DNA from: Microbacterium jejuense
GTDB taxonomy: Bacteria; Actinomycetota; Actinomycetes; Actinomycetales; Microbacteriaceae
Assembly: GCF_019511665.1 (NCBI RefSeq)
Contig: NZ_JAEUAW010000003.1
Span: forward strand, 248,001 to 312,000
DNA length: 64,000 bases
Direction: 5' to 3'
The position numbers and the translations under genes are program-made. The notes under the pieces are model-generated. The model was not told the origin of the DNA, ran no database searches, and worked only from the letters and a program-made list of their open reading frames with translations. Shown in pieces: positions 26,303 through 35,162 of the stretch (position 1 is the first letter of the stretch; every line of letters starts with the position of its first letter).

Positions 26303-27160
26303 ATGAAGGACGCGGTTGACGGCGCAGGACGGCAGCCCACCACGGGCGCGGTACCGGCAGCTGAAGCCATGACGGGTCTACGCGTCGCCGTCGTCGGCGA
26401 CAACACGATCGACCGCTTCCTCGGCGAAGATCCTCACGATCTCATCGGAGGCAACGCTGTCAACGTCGCCGTGCAGCTTGCTCGCGCCGGTCACGAGGTG
26501 GCCTATTACGGTGCCGTCGGCCCCGATGACGACGGCCGACGAGTTCGCGACGCCCTCGTCGCACAAGGTGTCGACGTTCATGGGCTCGTCACTCAAGACG
26601 GCGTCACCGCCGTCACCGAGATCGTGCGTTCGGCTTCCGGGGAACGCCATTTCGCTCGTGAAGACTTCGGCGTGACCGCCCACTACGTCCCCGAGACGGC
26701 CCATCTGGACGAGATCGCCGAGTTCGCTTGGGTGCATATCGGGATGCAGCCGGAGTCTGCTCAGGTGCGGGCTAGGCTTCTCGAAAGGTCGCCGGAGCTG
26801 CACCTCAGCCAAGACAGCAGCGTCTCCCCCGGGCATAACGACATGTACGTCAGCTTCCTGTCGGGTGGGGAAGATGCCGACGCCGACTCTCTGGCCGACG
26901 AGATCCTTGAGGCGGGAGCTCAGATCGCGATCGTCACCCTCGGCTCGGCCGGCGCCTATGCAAGAGAGCGCGGCGGTGCGCCGCAGCGGGTCGCCGCACT
27001 CCCTGTCGACGTCGTTGACACCACCGGCGCGGGGGACAGCTTCATTGCCGGCTTCATCAGCGCGCACCTCGCTGGGGCGGACTTGCGCGCCAGCATGGAG
27101 AGAGGCGCCCAGTTCGCTGCCCGCACCTGTTCGCACGTAGGTGGGTGGCCGCAAACCTGA
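26303..27160 (+). CDS. frlD: PfkB-family kinase, fructoselysine 6-kinase (FrlD)-like
   Basis: A 285-residue ribokinase-family protein. The start of the fold, RVAVVGDNTIDRF, the block IGGNAVNVAVQLARAG and the end SHVGGWPQ match FrlD, which phosphorylates Amadori compounds such as fructoselysine on O6. The catalytic Asp lies in DTTGAGDSFIAGF. The ATG at 26303 has GAGGAGG 5 nt upstream; the ATG one codon earlier is too close to that site. A non-conserved tail of about 22 residues precedes the fold. It is divergent from the importer operon and followed by the GntR gene, and an FrlB-like deglycase is encoded at 33960. This pairing is the best evidence for an Amadori-type pathway. Confidence 0.82.
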   Translation: MKDAVDGAGRQPTTGAVPAAEAMTGLRVAVVGDNTIDRFLGEDPHDLIGGNAVNVAVQLARAGHEVAYYGAVGPDDDGRRVRDALVAQGVDVHGLVTQDGVTAVTEIVRSASGERHFAREDFGVTAHYVPETAHLDEIAEFAWVHIGMQPESAQVRARLLERSPELHLSQDSSVSPGHNDMYVSFLSGGEDADADSLADEILEAGAQIAIVTLGSAGAYARERGGAPQRVAALPVDVVDTTGAGDSFIAGFISAHLAGADLRASMERGAQFAARTCSHVGGWPQT

Positions 27161-27190
27161 TATTTCAGCAGATCACGGTATCGTATTGGT

Positions 27191-27219
27191 TGTCTGATTT
27201 TTCCACAGACGACCGGACA
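27191..27219. promoter_or_regulatory. GntR/UTRA-type operator, site E
   Basis: TGTCTG (27191-27196), 17 bp, CGGACA (27214-27219), ending 19 bp before the GntR start codon at 27239. This is the expected place for an autoregulatory site. Confidence 0.7.
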
Positions 27220-27238
27220 ACCTCGATAGGAAGCAAAC

Positions 27239-27976
27239 ATGACCAAGGTGGCGGGTGCGAGGTCCAAGGGCTCGATGACGAGTCAGGTGCAGGATCTCCT
27301 TCTGCGGCTGATCAAGGACGAGCTGAAGCCAGGCGACCAACTGCCTTCTGAGCCCGAGCTGTCGGTGCGTTACTCGGTCTCGAGGTCGACGATTCGTGAG
27401 GTCCTCAAGCTACTGGAGCAGGACGGCCTGGTGTACGCCGTGCAGGGGCGCGGCCGGTTCGTGTCGGTGCTGGGAGCGTTCAGCGTGGAGCGACCAATCA
27501 CGCGCTACGAATCGATGACCGACATGCTCAGCAGCCTGGGATACGACATCACGACCGTCGTCTTGGATGTTCGCGAAGTCGGAGCTCCCCCGCGAGTCGC
27601 TCAGCTGCTCGATCTGAATGAAGGCGACCCCGTCATCCAGTTGAGCAGGCTGCGGCTGAACGGCGACGAACCGATCGTTTTCAATTTCAACATGGTGCGC
27701 AGAGATGCCCTGCCCGGACCGCTGACCTACCGGGACTGGGGATCATCACTGACCGCTGCGCTCAAGGCACACGGCCATGTGATCGAGACATCGGCAGCGA
27801 GGATCAGCGCAACCAACCTCCCCGCCGAGTACAGCGAAAGGTACAACCTCGGGGGCCTCGACCCCTGGTTGGCGATCGAGGAAAGCTGCATCACCCGGGA
27901 CGGCGTCCGAGTCCTGTACGCATGCGACTACCACCGTGGCGACCTGATCGGGTTCAACGTTCTACGACGCGGATGA
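27239..27976 (+). CDS. frlR: GntR-family regulator with UTRA domain (HutC/FrlR type)
   Basis: A 245-residue regulator. Residues 13-80 form the winged helix of the GntR family (LPSEPELSVRYSVSRSTIREVLKLLEQDGLV). Residues 95-240 form the UTRA ligand domain, recognisable from GDPVIQLSRLRLNGDEPIVFN and from the end ACDYHRGDLIGFNVLRR. FrlR of Bacillus subtilis, which controls fructosamine use, is of this type. The ATG at 27239 has AGGAAG upstream. An inverted repeat just before the gene recurs at other promoters of the region, so this protein is the probable regulator of all of them. The symbol is by analogy. Confidence 0.85.
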   Translation: MTKVAGARSKGSMTSQVQDLLLRLIKDELKPGDQLPSEPELSVRYSVSRSTIREVLKLLEQDGLVYAVQGRGRFVSVLGAFSVERPITRYESMTDMLSSLGYDITTVVLDVREVGAPPRVAQLLDLNEGDPVIQLSRLRLNGDEPIVFNFNMVRRDALPGPLTYRDWGSSLTAALKAHGHVIETSAARISATNLPAEYSERYNLGGLDPWLAIEESCITRDGVRVLYACDYHRGDLIGFNVLRRG

Positions 27977-28009
27977 ATGCGCGCAGTTTCGTTGCGCGCA
28001 TTCATCCGC
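27969..28009. terminator. perfect 17-bp hairpin, two-way terminator
   Basis: Arms GCGGATGAATGCGCGCA (27969-27985) and 27993-28009 pair perfectly around a 7-nt loop. It overlaps the stop codon of the GntR gene and lies just before the stop of the convergent oxidoreductase gene at 28027. Confidence 0.85.
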
Positions 28010-28026
28010 ATGGCCGGCTACGACGG

Positions 28027-29262
28027 TCAATACCGCTCCAGGCGGAACGGCTCCGACGCGCGGTCCACGCCGTTGACCACCAGGTTGGTTACGGACTGTC
28101 CGGTCTTGGGGGCGAGCATCATGCCCAGCATGTTGTGACCCGACGCGATGATGAGGTCTTCCTGTCCCGGCACCTTGCCGATGATGGGGAGGCCGTCTGG
28201 GGTCATCGGTCGTGACCCGACCCAGTGGTCGCTGGTGGCGTTCCAGTCCCACCCGGAGTTGAGGAAGGGTCGTGCGCTGCGAATGATGGCGTCGACTCTT
28301 CCCTGGTTGTAGCGCGGGTTGTGGCCGTCAAACTCCATCGTTCCCGCGATGTGGATGCTGTCGCCGTGCGGGGTCACCCCGACGTGCGCTTCCTCGAGCT
28401 TGAGCAGGTGCTTTGTCTGGCCGCCGCCGCGCACGCGGAGGCTGTATCCCTTGCCGGGGTAGATCGGCAGGCGGTGCCGCTTCGTGATGAGCTTCAGCAG
28501 CGCCGGCGTGCCGACACCGGCGGCCAGGACGAGTTGGCGCACCCGCGAGGTTCCGTGAGGACCTTCGATGACGTACTCGCCATTCTGACGAGTGATCCGC
28601 TCGATCATGAACGGAGCGTTGATGCGGCCCCCACGGCGAACCACGCTCTCCCCCAGTCGCAGGCAGTACGCTCCGGGATCGACAAACGTGTGGCCCTTGA
28701 CGATGAACCCGTCCGTGGCTGCCTCGCCCAATGCCGGCTCAAGCCGGTGCAACTCCTCGCGGCCGATGAGATCCGAGGTCTCGACATCGAAGCGCGATAG
28801 GGTCGTAGACCGACTCGCAGCAGCCTTGCTCGTTGAGCTGAGGACGTGGAGGTAGTCGATCGCAGTGGGGCGATCGATGTCGCCGGCATCGGCCATTTCC
28901 TCCATCGCCGCCTGAGTGCCCCGGGCGTACTCCACAAAGATATTCTTGCCGCGTTCGAAGCTGCGCTTGTTGCAGTAGAGCGCGAAGCGGATCATGAAGT
29001 TGAGGCTCGCTAGAGCGCCCGCGGGGTGCACGTAAAGCGACGAGTCGGGAGACAGCATGCTGCGCAACCCGGTCTGCACAACGCCCGGGCCTTGCAGCGG
29101 GGCGATCTCCTTCTCCGAGATCTGCCCGGAGTTGCGTTCCGAGACACCGGCCGCGACACGGTGGGAATCGAAAACCTCCACACTCAGACCGGCCTTGGTG
29201 AGGTAGTGCGCTGCGGACAGCCCGATCGCGCCGGCACCGATGATTCCTACGTCCGTTGTCAT
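28027..29262 (-). CDS. FAD-dependent D-amino-acid dehydrogenase-like oxidoreductase (DadA type)
   Basis: A 411-residue DAO-superfamily flavoprotein with the FAD loop VGIIGAGAIGLSAAHYLTKAG, the middle LVLAAGVGTP and the C-terminal block VGSRPMTPDGLPIIGKVPG with SGHNMLG, all typical of DadA. Such enzymes oxidise D-amino acids or N-alkyl amino acids to 2-oxo acids or imines. It is the last gene of the leftward operon FrlB-HyuA-HyuB-SDR-DadA, so it probably treats the amino acid released earlier in the pathway or the intact conjugate. Confidence 0.86.
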   Translation of the reverse strand: MTTDVGIIGAGAIGLSAAHYLTKAGLSVEVFDSHRVAAGVSERNSGQISEKEIAPLQGPGVVQTGLRSMLSPDSSLYVHPAGALASLNFMIRFALYCNKRSFERGKNIFVEYARGTQAAMEEMADAGDIDRPTAIDYLHVLSSTSKAAASRSTTLSRFDVETSDLIGREELHRLEPALGEAATDGFIVKGHTFVDPGAYCLRLGESVVRRGGRINAPFMIERITRQNGEYVIEGPHGTSRVRQLVLAAGVGTPALLKLITKRHRLPIYPGKGYSLRVRGGGQTKHLLKLEEAHVGVTPHGDSIHIAGTMEFDGHNPRYNQGRVDAIIRSARPFLNSGWDWNATSDHWVGSRPMTPDGLPIIGKVPGQEDLIIASGHNMLGMMLAPKTGQSVTNLVVNGVDRASEPFRLERY

Positions 29263-29321
29263 GATTCCTCTGCGTTGAGATGTGTCCCGCGAATTGTCCG
29301 GCCAGGAAGACTTGCGCCCTG

Positions 29322-30089
29322 TCAGGCGGGGAAGTTGGACTGTGCGCTGTAGCCGAAGTCTGCGACCAGCGGGTGCGCGTTGATCGTGCGGGTCACCGGT
29401 GAGATCAGGAGAGTCAGGTACCTGGCGATATCCTCGGGCGAGTGCACCGGGTACCCGATGCCCGCGTACCCGCCCTCGGGGATGCCGAGCGCGCCCCGTG
29501 ACTGAGGCGTGTCGACCACGCTAGGACAGACGCAGTTCACTCGAATCCCGTCGGGCCGCAGATCGACGGCCAGCGCCTTGGTGAGCATCAGCACCGCAGC
29601 CTTCGTCGCCTCGTAGGCGGCGTTGAGCGGTGCAGCGAACAGCGCCGAGTCCGATGCGACAATCGAGATCGCCGGCTCCCTCGAAGAGGCACGCAGGGCG
29701 GGAAGAGCGTACTTGACGGGCAGCCACTGACCTCGCACGTTCACACCGAACTCACGATCCCACTGTGAGGCGTCAATCTCGTCGACGGCCTTGCCGAAGA
29801 GCGTGGAAATACCAGCGCACAGCACCAAGTAGTCGAGGCCGCCCAGCGCATATGCGACCTGCGCCATCGCGCGCTCAACTGAGCCCTCGTCGGAGACGTC
29901 CACCTGGATGGCGACGGCCGACCCACCGGCATCGTTGATCTCTGCCGCTACAGATTCGGCCGCCGGGAGGTCGCGGTCTAAGAGACCAACCGCTACACCC
30001 TCACCTGCAAGGTAATGAGCCGTCGCTCGACCGATCCCGGAAGCTGCTCCCGTGACCGCAGCGATGCCGCCAGCAAGCTGAAGATCCAT
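29322..30089 (-). CDS. SDR-family oxidoreductase (3)
   Basis: A 255-residue short-chain dehydrogenase: cofactor loop AVTGAASGIGRATAHYLA, Asp in LLDRDLPA favouring NAD, the CAG in VLCAGIS, the catalytic Ser in IVASDSALF and the Tyr-Lys pair in YEATKAA. It starts 1 bp after the HyuB stop, so it is translated as part of the hydantoinase operon. The substrate is unknown. Confidence 0.87.
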   Translation of the reverse strand: MDLQLAGGIAAVTGAASGIGRATAHYLAGEGVAVGLLDRDLPAAESVAAEINDAGGSAVAIQVDVSDEGSVERAMAQVAYALGGLDYLVLCAGISTLFGKAVDEIDASQWDREFGVNVRGQWLPVKYALPALRASSREPAISIVASDSALFAAPLNAAYEATKAAVLMLTKALAVDLRPDGIRVNCVCPSVVDTPQSRGALGIPEGGYAGIGYPVHSPEDIARYLTLLISPVTRTINAHPLVADFGYSAQSNFPA

Positions 30090-31793
30090 TTATGCGCTCC
30101 TGTTCTCTTCCGTGGGGTACGCGGACAGGCCCTGTTCCGTGACGTAACCGAGCCGAACATCGCGTTCGATGAGCTCCTGAGGGCGCTCCTCCGGCGCTCC
30201 GTACCCGCCGCCGCCGGGGCTGTAGAGCGTCAACGTGTCGCCGTACTCGAGATCGATCGTCGGCCCCGTGGCGGGCAGCTCGTACTCGCGATCCGTCCCC
30301 TCGTTCACGACCCATCGGCTTGTGGCGCCGGGTTTCCCGCCGAGCAGGCCCTGGGCGGGGATGGTGAAGCGCTGAGATGTGTGAGAGACCTTGACGTCGT
30401 AGCCAAGAGCCTTCCACTTCACGATCGTGCCGAGTCCGCCGCGGTGCTTTCCCGCGCCCCCCGAGTCGGGGCGGAGCGAGCGCTGAAGATAGAGAACGGG
30501 TGCGGCGATTTCCATGCCCTCGATGCTCGGGGTGGCAACATTGGTCATCCAGCTCGCCATCGCGCTGAGGCCATCGCCGCCGGCGCTCGCCCCGAGGCCT
30601 CCAACGCTGGGGCCCTGGTTGAGCCACAGGTGCCGGCCGGTGGCGTCGCCGCCGGTGGGGTGGGTCTCACGGTTGATGGCTGTGCCGTTCATGTAGACCA
30701 GTCCGCAGGACTCCGCGTTCACCACGTCCGGAAGGGCTGGCGCGAGCGCCTGGAAGATCATGTCGACGATGCGGTGGGTCAGCGCCATCCGCTGGTATAC
30801 GGCACGCGGCGGTCGAGGATTCACCAGGGAGCCCTCCGGTGCAGTGATCCGGATCTGGCTGTTCGGTCCCTCGTTCTTCGGAATGTCCGCCGGCATCAGC
30901 GCGAGCAGACCGAACAGGGTCGCCGAGATCGTCGCCGACATCGGGCAGTTCTGCGGACCGGGCATGGCCGGGTCGGTGCCGGTGAAGTCGAAGTGGACCT
31001 CGTCGCCGGTCACCTCGACAGCGAGCCGGATGGTGAATGGTCCACCCATCGAACCGTCTTCGAGGATCTGCGACTCCGCGGTGTAACGGCCGTCGGGAAT
31101 GCGGGCGATCTGGTTCTTCGTCCGCTCGCGCGCGTAGTCGATCTGCGCCTCGATTGCCTCCTGCAGCACGTCCCAGCTGTACTTTTCGATGAGGGACAGC
31201 AGTCCCTGCGCCCCTACACGGGCGCCCGCGACCTGAGCGAGGATGTCGCCGCGCTGCTCGTACGGCTGGTTCGTGTTAGCGAGGATCATCTTGAACAGCT
31301 GTTCGTCGAGCTCCCCGCGACGATACAGCTTGATCGGCGGGATACGCAGGCCCTCGTCGAAGATCGTCTCGTGCCACCCCTCGGGGTCTCGGCCGCCCGC
31401 CCCGGCCAGGTGCGCAAAGATCGTCGAGAACGCGATCAGCTGACCATTGTGGAAGATCGGGTAGTACACGATGAAGTCGGACGTGTGATGCGCTCCCGTG
31501 CTGCCACCGACGTAGGGGTCGTTGGTGAGGATGACATCGCCCTCCTCAAGGGACTCGACCGGGAAGTGCTCCTTGAGCATCGCCTTCAGGCATGGGCCCA
31601 GGGCGTTCAGGTGCACCGGGATGTTGGCGCCCTCGGCCATAAGTCGTCCCTGGGCGTCGAAGAGCGACGACGAGCAGTCCTTGCCCTCCTTGAGGATGAC
31701 CGACAGGCTGGTGCGCTCCATCGTGTCCGTCATCTGTTCGGACAGCGACTCCAGGGCGCTTCGGATTACTTCGGTTGTGATGACGTCAATCAT
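30090..31793 (-). CDS. hyuB: hydantoinase/oxoprolinase B subunit (HyuB)
   Basis: A 567-residue HyuB-family protein, partner of HyuA in ATP-dependent opening of 5-oxoproline, N-methylhydantoin or related lactam rings. The N-terminal block ALESLSEQMTDTMERTSLSVILKEGKDCS, the metal-site region DVILTNDPYVGGSTGAHHTSD and the C-terminal SPGGGGYGAPEER are hallmarks. The ATG at 31793 lies 15 bp after the HyuA stop behind a GGGAG site. The ring-containing substrate is unknown. The neighbouring FrlB and DadA genes suggest a cyclised amino-acid conjugate. Confidence 0.93.
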   Translation of the reverse strand: MIDVITTEVIRSALESLSEQMTDTMERTSLSVILKEGKDCSSSLFDAQGRLMAEGANIPVHLNALGPCLKAMLKEHFPVESLEEGDVILTNDPYVGGSTGAHHTSDFIVYYPIFHNGQLIAFSTIFAHLAGAGGRDPEGWHETIFDEGLRIPPIKLYRRGELDEQLFKMILANTNQPYEQRGDILAQVAGARVGAQGLLSLIEKYSWDVLQEAIEAQIDYARERTKNQIARIPDGRYTAESQILEDGSMGGPFTIRLAVEVTGDEVHFDFTGTDPAMPGPQNCPMSATISATLFGLLALMPADIPKNEGPNSQIRITAPEGSLVNPRPPRAVYQRMALTHRIVDMIFQALAPALPDVVNAESCGLVYMNGTAINRETHPTGGDATGRHLWLNQGPSVGGLGASAGGDGLSAMASWMTNVATPSIEGMEIAAPVLYLQRSLRPDSGGAGKHRGGLGTIVKWKALGYDVKVSHTSQRFTIPAQGLLGGKPGATSRWVVNEGTDREYELPATGPTIDLEYGDTLTLYSPGGGGYGAPEERPQELIERDVRLGYVTEQGLSAYPTEENRSA

Positions 31794-31808
31794 TTTGCGG
31801 CAGCTCCC

Positions 31809-33860
31809 TTATCGCGACGTCGATGTACGCAGGCTGGACTTCTCGGACACGATGCGGAGAGAACCGTCCGCGAGCACGGTGCACTGGTCGCCAGGCAGGC
31901 CCACGGTCGTGCTTCCCTGCTCCTGTACGATGAACGGTCCTTCGAAAGTGTCGTCCGGACGCAGCTCGGTTCGGGTGTAGATCGGCGTCTTGTACCACTC
32001 GCCGAAGTAGGCGTCTCGATAGGTCGGCTCCGGCCGACCCTCCCGGGGCGCGTCCGCCGGCGCGAAGGTGATCTTCGGGGTGCGGCGCACCGTCGTGGTA
32101 CGGGCCATGACAACCTGGACGGGATTGCTGCGGTCCGCGTGACCGTATCGTTCTTCGTGTGTCTGGTGGAACGCCTCGATGAGACGCTCAGGATGGTACT
32201 CACCGTCGAACTCGATCGTCAGATCGTAGGCCTGTCCCAGGTAGCGCAAGTCGAGGGATCGCAGGTGCTCGAGATCCGAACCCGACGTCCCCTCCGACAG
32301 CGCAGCGGTTCCGCGTTCCTCGAGCGAGATGAAGGTCTCGAGCAGATCTGCGGCCGCCACCTCCTCGACGAGCTGGTTCAGCGGCCACATCTCGTCGTGA
32401 CGCTGGTCGGTCAACAGCAGTCCTCGGGCCGAGACGTTCCCAGGGTTGGTCGGGACGATGAGTTCGGACACTTCCAGCTCGTGAGCGAGCGGCGCTCCGA
32501 TGAGGCCACCGGCGCCCCCGAATGAGACCATCGCCAGATCTCTCGGGTCGAACCCTCGAGCCACGGTCATCCGTCGGATCGCCCGGAGGCTCGCAGCGGC
32601 AGCGAGGCGGACGATTCCGTACGCGGCCTCGTGCTCGCTCAAACCGAGCGGCCCAGCGACGACCCGATTGATCGCTTCGCTGGCCAGATCGCGGCGCAGC
32701 TGCGTAGCTCCGCCAAGAAGGCCATCAGGAGAGAGGTAGCCCAGGACCAGCGCCGCGTCCGTCGTGGTCGGTTCGGTGCCGCCCTTTCCATAGCACGCGG
32801 GCCCTGGGTCGGCGCCGGCGCTGTGGGGACCGACGCGCAGCGCGCCGCCATCGTCTACCCACGCTACCGAGCCACCGCCGGCGCCGATGGGATCGACCTC
32901 GATTGTGGACTGCGAGACAGGATTGCCGTGCAGATCGCCGGTCTGCGTCTCCCGGGGTCGTCCCTCGTTCACGACCGCGACGTCGGTGCTCGTGCCGCCC
33001 ATGTCCAGCGTGACTGCCGTGAGGTTGCCGAGCTGCTGGCACAGGTCGGCGCCGGCGATGACGCCCGCCACCGGGCCGGAGTTCATCACGCGGACCGGTG
33101 TGGCCGCCGCCGCAGCGAGTGTCATCACGCCACCGTTACCTTGCATCGTGTAGATGGGACAGGTGATGCCGATCTCTCGCAGCTGCTCCTCGAGGTACTC
33201 GAAGTGCTCCTTCAAGCGCGGCTTGACGAATGCGTCGACTGCCGCGGTGGACGCTCGCTCATACTCTCCGGTCGAAGCGGTGAGGTCGGAGCTCAGGGAC
33301 ACGGAGATGTCGGGTCGGACCCGCTGGAAGATGTCCCGGACAGCCCGCTCGTGGCCGGGGAATTGGTTGGCGTGCAGGAAGCACACCGCGACGGACTCGA
33401 TGTCGCCCAGCTGTACGGCGATGGCCTCCACCTCGGCCTCATCCAGGGGCGTCACGACGTCTCCTCGGAAGTTGACGCGCTCTGTGACCTCCCTGACGTT
33501 GTCGCGGGAGACGATGGGGGTCGGCGGCTTCCAGCGGGTGTCGTAGATGTTGCCGAAGCGATAGGCGCGCGCGAACTCGAGCACGTCACCGAACCCAGCT
33601 GTCGTCAGCAGCGCTGTCTTTGTCGATCCGCCCTGCAGGATTCGGTTAACCGACACCGTTGTCCCGTAGACCATCAGATCCAGCGACTCGGCCGGAACGT
33701 TCGCTTTCGCGAGGATCTGCTTGGCGCCGTTGATGACTCCATCGCTGGGGACGGCGGGCGTCGACGGAACTTTGTCCACCCACACCGTCCCTGAGACGTC
33801 ATCGACCAGCACGAGGTCGGTGTGTGTGCCGCCTGTATCGACTCCGAGCCGATATCCCAC
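31809..33860 (-). CDS. hyuA: hydantoinase/oxoprolinase A subunit (HyuA)
   Basis: A 683-residue ATPase subunit of the hydantoinase/oxoprolinase family. The phosphate loop RLGVDTGGTHTDLVLVDD is at the N-terminus, MVYGTTVSVNRIL and AVTLDMGGTSTDVAVV complete the ATP site, and VSFGGAGGLIGAPLA is the C-terminal family block. The GTG start at 33860 has GGAG 6 nt upstream. It couples ATP hydrolysis to ring opening together with HyuB encoded next to it. The gene lies 99 bp after the FrlB-like gene in the same direction. Confidence 0.94.
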   Translation of the reverse strand: MGYRLGVDTGGTHTDLVLVDDVSGTVWVDKVPSTPAVPSDGVINGAKQILAKANVPAESLDLMVYGTTVSVNRILQGGSTKTALLTTAGFGDVLEFARAYRFGNIYDTRWKPPTPIVSRDNVREVTERVNFRGDVVTPLDEAEVEAIAVQLGDIESVAVCFLHANQFPGHERAVRDIFQRVRPDISVSLSSDLTASTGEYERASTAAVDAFVKPRLKEHFEYLEEQLREIGITCPIYTMQGNGGVMTLAAAAATPVRVMNSGPVAGVIAGADLCQQLGNLTAVTLDMGGTSTDVAVVNEGRPRETQTGDLHGNPVSQSTIEVDPIGAGGGSVAWVDDGGALRVGPHSAGADPGPACYGKGGTEPTTTDAALVLGYLSPDGLLGGATQLRRDLASEAINRVVAGPLGLSEHEAAYGIVRLAAAASLRAIRRMTVARGFDPRDLAMVSFGGAGGLIGAPLAHELEVSELIVPTNPGNVSARGLLLTDQRHDEMWPLNQLVEEVAAADLLETFISLEERGTAALSEGTSGSDLEHLRSLDLRYLGQAYDLTIEFDGEYHPERLIEAFHQTHEERYGHADRSNPVQVVMARTTTVRRTPKITFAPADAPREGRPEPTYRDAYFGEWYKTPIYTRTELRPDDTFEGPFIVQEQGSTTVGLPGDQCTVLADGSLRIVSEKSSLRTSTSR

Positions 33861-33959
33861 GATTTACTCCATTCATCTTTGGATGTTGATCAAACCTAGG
33901 CCGCGTGGACGGCTCAGGTGCACAGTCGGGTGCTGTGTACTAGTAGGTGCCAGAGGAGA

Positions 33960-34973
33960 TCAGTAGGAGACGCGCTTGTAGTACCGGCGCGTCGTGAGCG
34001 GGTGATCCCGGACCACCTCAAGGTGTGCGCTCAGCCGCTCCAGTGCTGCTGCAAGGACGACAGGCGCGACGAGAGCGCGCGTCTCGGCCGACACACCGGG
34101 CAGCTCGAAGTCCCGCGAGTCAATGACGCGCAGCTTCGAGGAGAAGCGCGGGACGAACGCCTCGACGCGGTCCTCCAGGGCTCGACCACCGTCCTCGCCC
34201 TTCAGCAAGAGCACACTGACGTTGTCCTCCACAAGTTCGAGCGTGCCGTGGAAGAAGTCGGAGGCGTGCACCGGACGAGTCCACACCCACTGCATCTCCT
34301 CCAGGATGCACATGCCGTAGTACCAGGCCTCGAACCAAGTGTTACCGGCAGAGGTGATGATGTGGTTCTGCTCGTCCTTGATCTCCTCTGCGAGGGCGGC
34401 CGCGCGATCCTCGAAAGACCGCTTCACCTCCACCAGCGCGTTGGGGAGCAGTTGGATCTCAGCGAGCGTCGTATCCCAGTCCGGGCTCTCGCCGCGGTAG
34501 TCGATGATCGCCAGCGCCACGAAGAGCGTCTGCAGCAGGAAGTTCTCGCTGGAGGTGTCGTCAGCGGTCTCGTTGAAGAAGCTCACGTCTGCGAGCGTCG
34601 CGAGCGGCGTCTCGGCGGTACCTACGAGGGTAAGAGTCCGCGCGCCCTTGGCGCGGGCGTACTCAAGGGCTGCGATCGCTTCCTTCGTCGTGCCGGAGAC
34701 CGACGTGAACACGACGAGCGACTCGGGACCGAGATTGACGTTGCCGTTCTCGATGAGCTCGGCCGCTCTCGGGGCGTAAACCGGGAAGGTGGAACGCTCC
34801 TGCAGCAGCTTGACTGCCGGCAGGCTCAGGAAGGCCACTCCCCCGGCACTGGCGAAGAAGACGTTCTGGACACCGTCCGCGAGTGCAGCGTGTACCGCCG
34901 AGCGAATCTCGCCCGCCAGGGCCACAGCGCCCGTCTGGACATCAATGTGATGGAGCTCGGAGATGTTGAGCAT
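33960..34973 (-). CDS. frlB: SIS-domain deglycase, fructoselysine-6-phosphate deglycase (FrlB)-like
   Basis: A 337-residue double-SIS protein. Sugar-phosphate loops are visible in FFASAGGVAFLS and VFTSVSGTTKEAIA. RPVHASDFFHGTLELVE and the C-terminal RRYYKRVSY match FrlB, which splits fructoselysine-6-phosphate into lysine and glucose-6-phosphate. The chosen ATG at 34973 begins the conserved part. The frame is open to 35048, but that would run through the operator at 34997-35025. It is the first gene of the operon with HyuA, HyuB, an SDR and a DadA-like oxidase. With the kinase at 26303 it gives the two core steps of Amadori-compound breakdown. Confidence 0.83.
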   Translation of the reverse strand: MLNISELHHIDVQTGAVALAGEIRSAVHAALADGVQNVFFASAGGVAFLSLPAVKLLQERSTFPVYAPRAAELIENGNVNLGPESLVVFTSVSGTTKEAIAALEYARAKGARTLTLVGTAETPLATLADVSFFNETADDTSSENFLLQTLFVALAIIDYRGESPDWDTTLAEIQLLPNALVEVKRSFEDRAAALAEEIKDEQNHIITSAGNTWFEAWYYGMCILEEMQWVWTRPVHASDFFHGTLELVEDNVSVLLLKGEDGGRALEDRVEAFVPRFSSKLRVIDSRDFELPGVSAETRALVAPVVLAAALERLSAHLEVVRDHPLTTRRYYKRVSY

Positions 34974-34996
34974 TGCAATCCGATCTATTTGGAACT

Positions 34997-35025
34997 TGTC
35001 GGACAACAATAACAGATGTCCGGCA
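34997..35025. promoter_or_regulatory. GntR/UTRA-type operator, site G (one mismatch)
   Basis: TGTCGG (34997-35002), 17 bp, CCGGCA (35020-35025). The left half also forms the perfect palindrome TTGTCGGACAA. It ends 24 bp upstream of the FrlB-like start and should control the FrlB-HyuAB-SDR-DadA operon. Confidence 0.6.
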
Positions 35026-35162
35026 CTAGATGCATAGCCCTCCGTCAAGAATCTTGCCTCCGACCTCCCAGCTCGACCGCTGCCGGCCCATCCCCAACGT
35101 CAGCCCCATGCAGGCACCGCGGTTGGTGGTGGTGTCGCAGAGCTGCGTGTTCGGGTCATTGG

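Noticed and set aside
29295..29323. Possible further GntR operator near the DadA and SDR gene junction (TGTCCG)
   Set aside because: The left arm is present, but no right arm occurs at 17 or 18 bp, and the site lies inside an operon.
30015..32525. An 836-residue plus-strand frame
   Set aside because: It is the mirror of the HyuB/HyuA coding region; the minus-strand proteins have complete family motifs.
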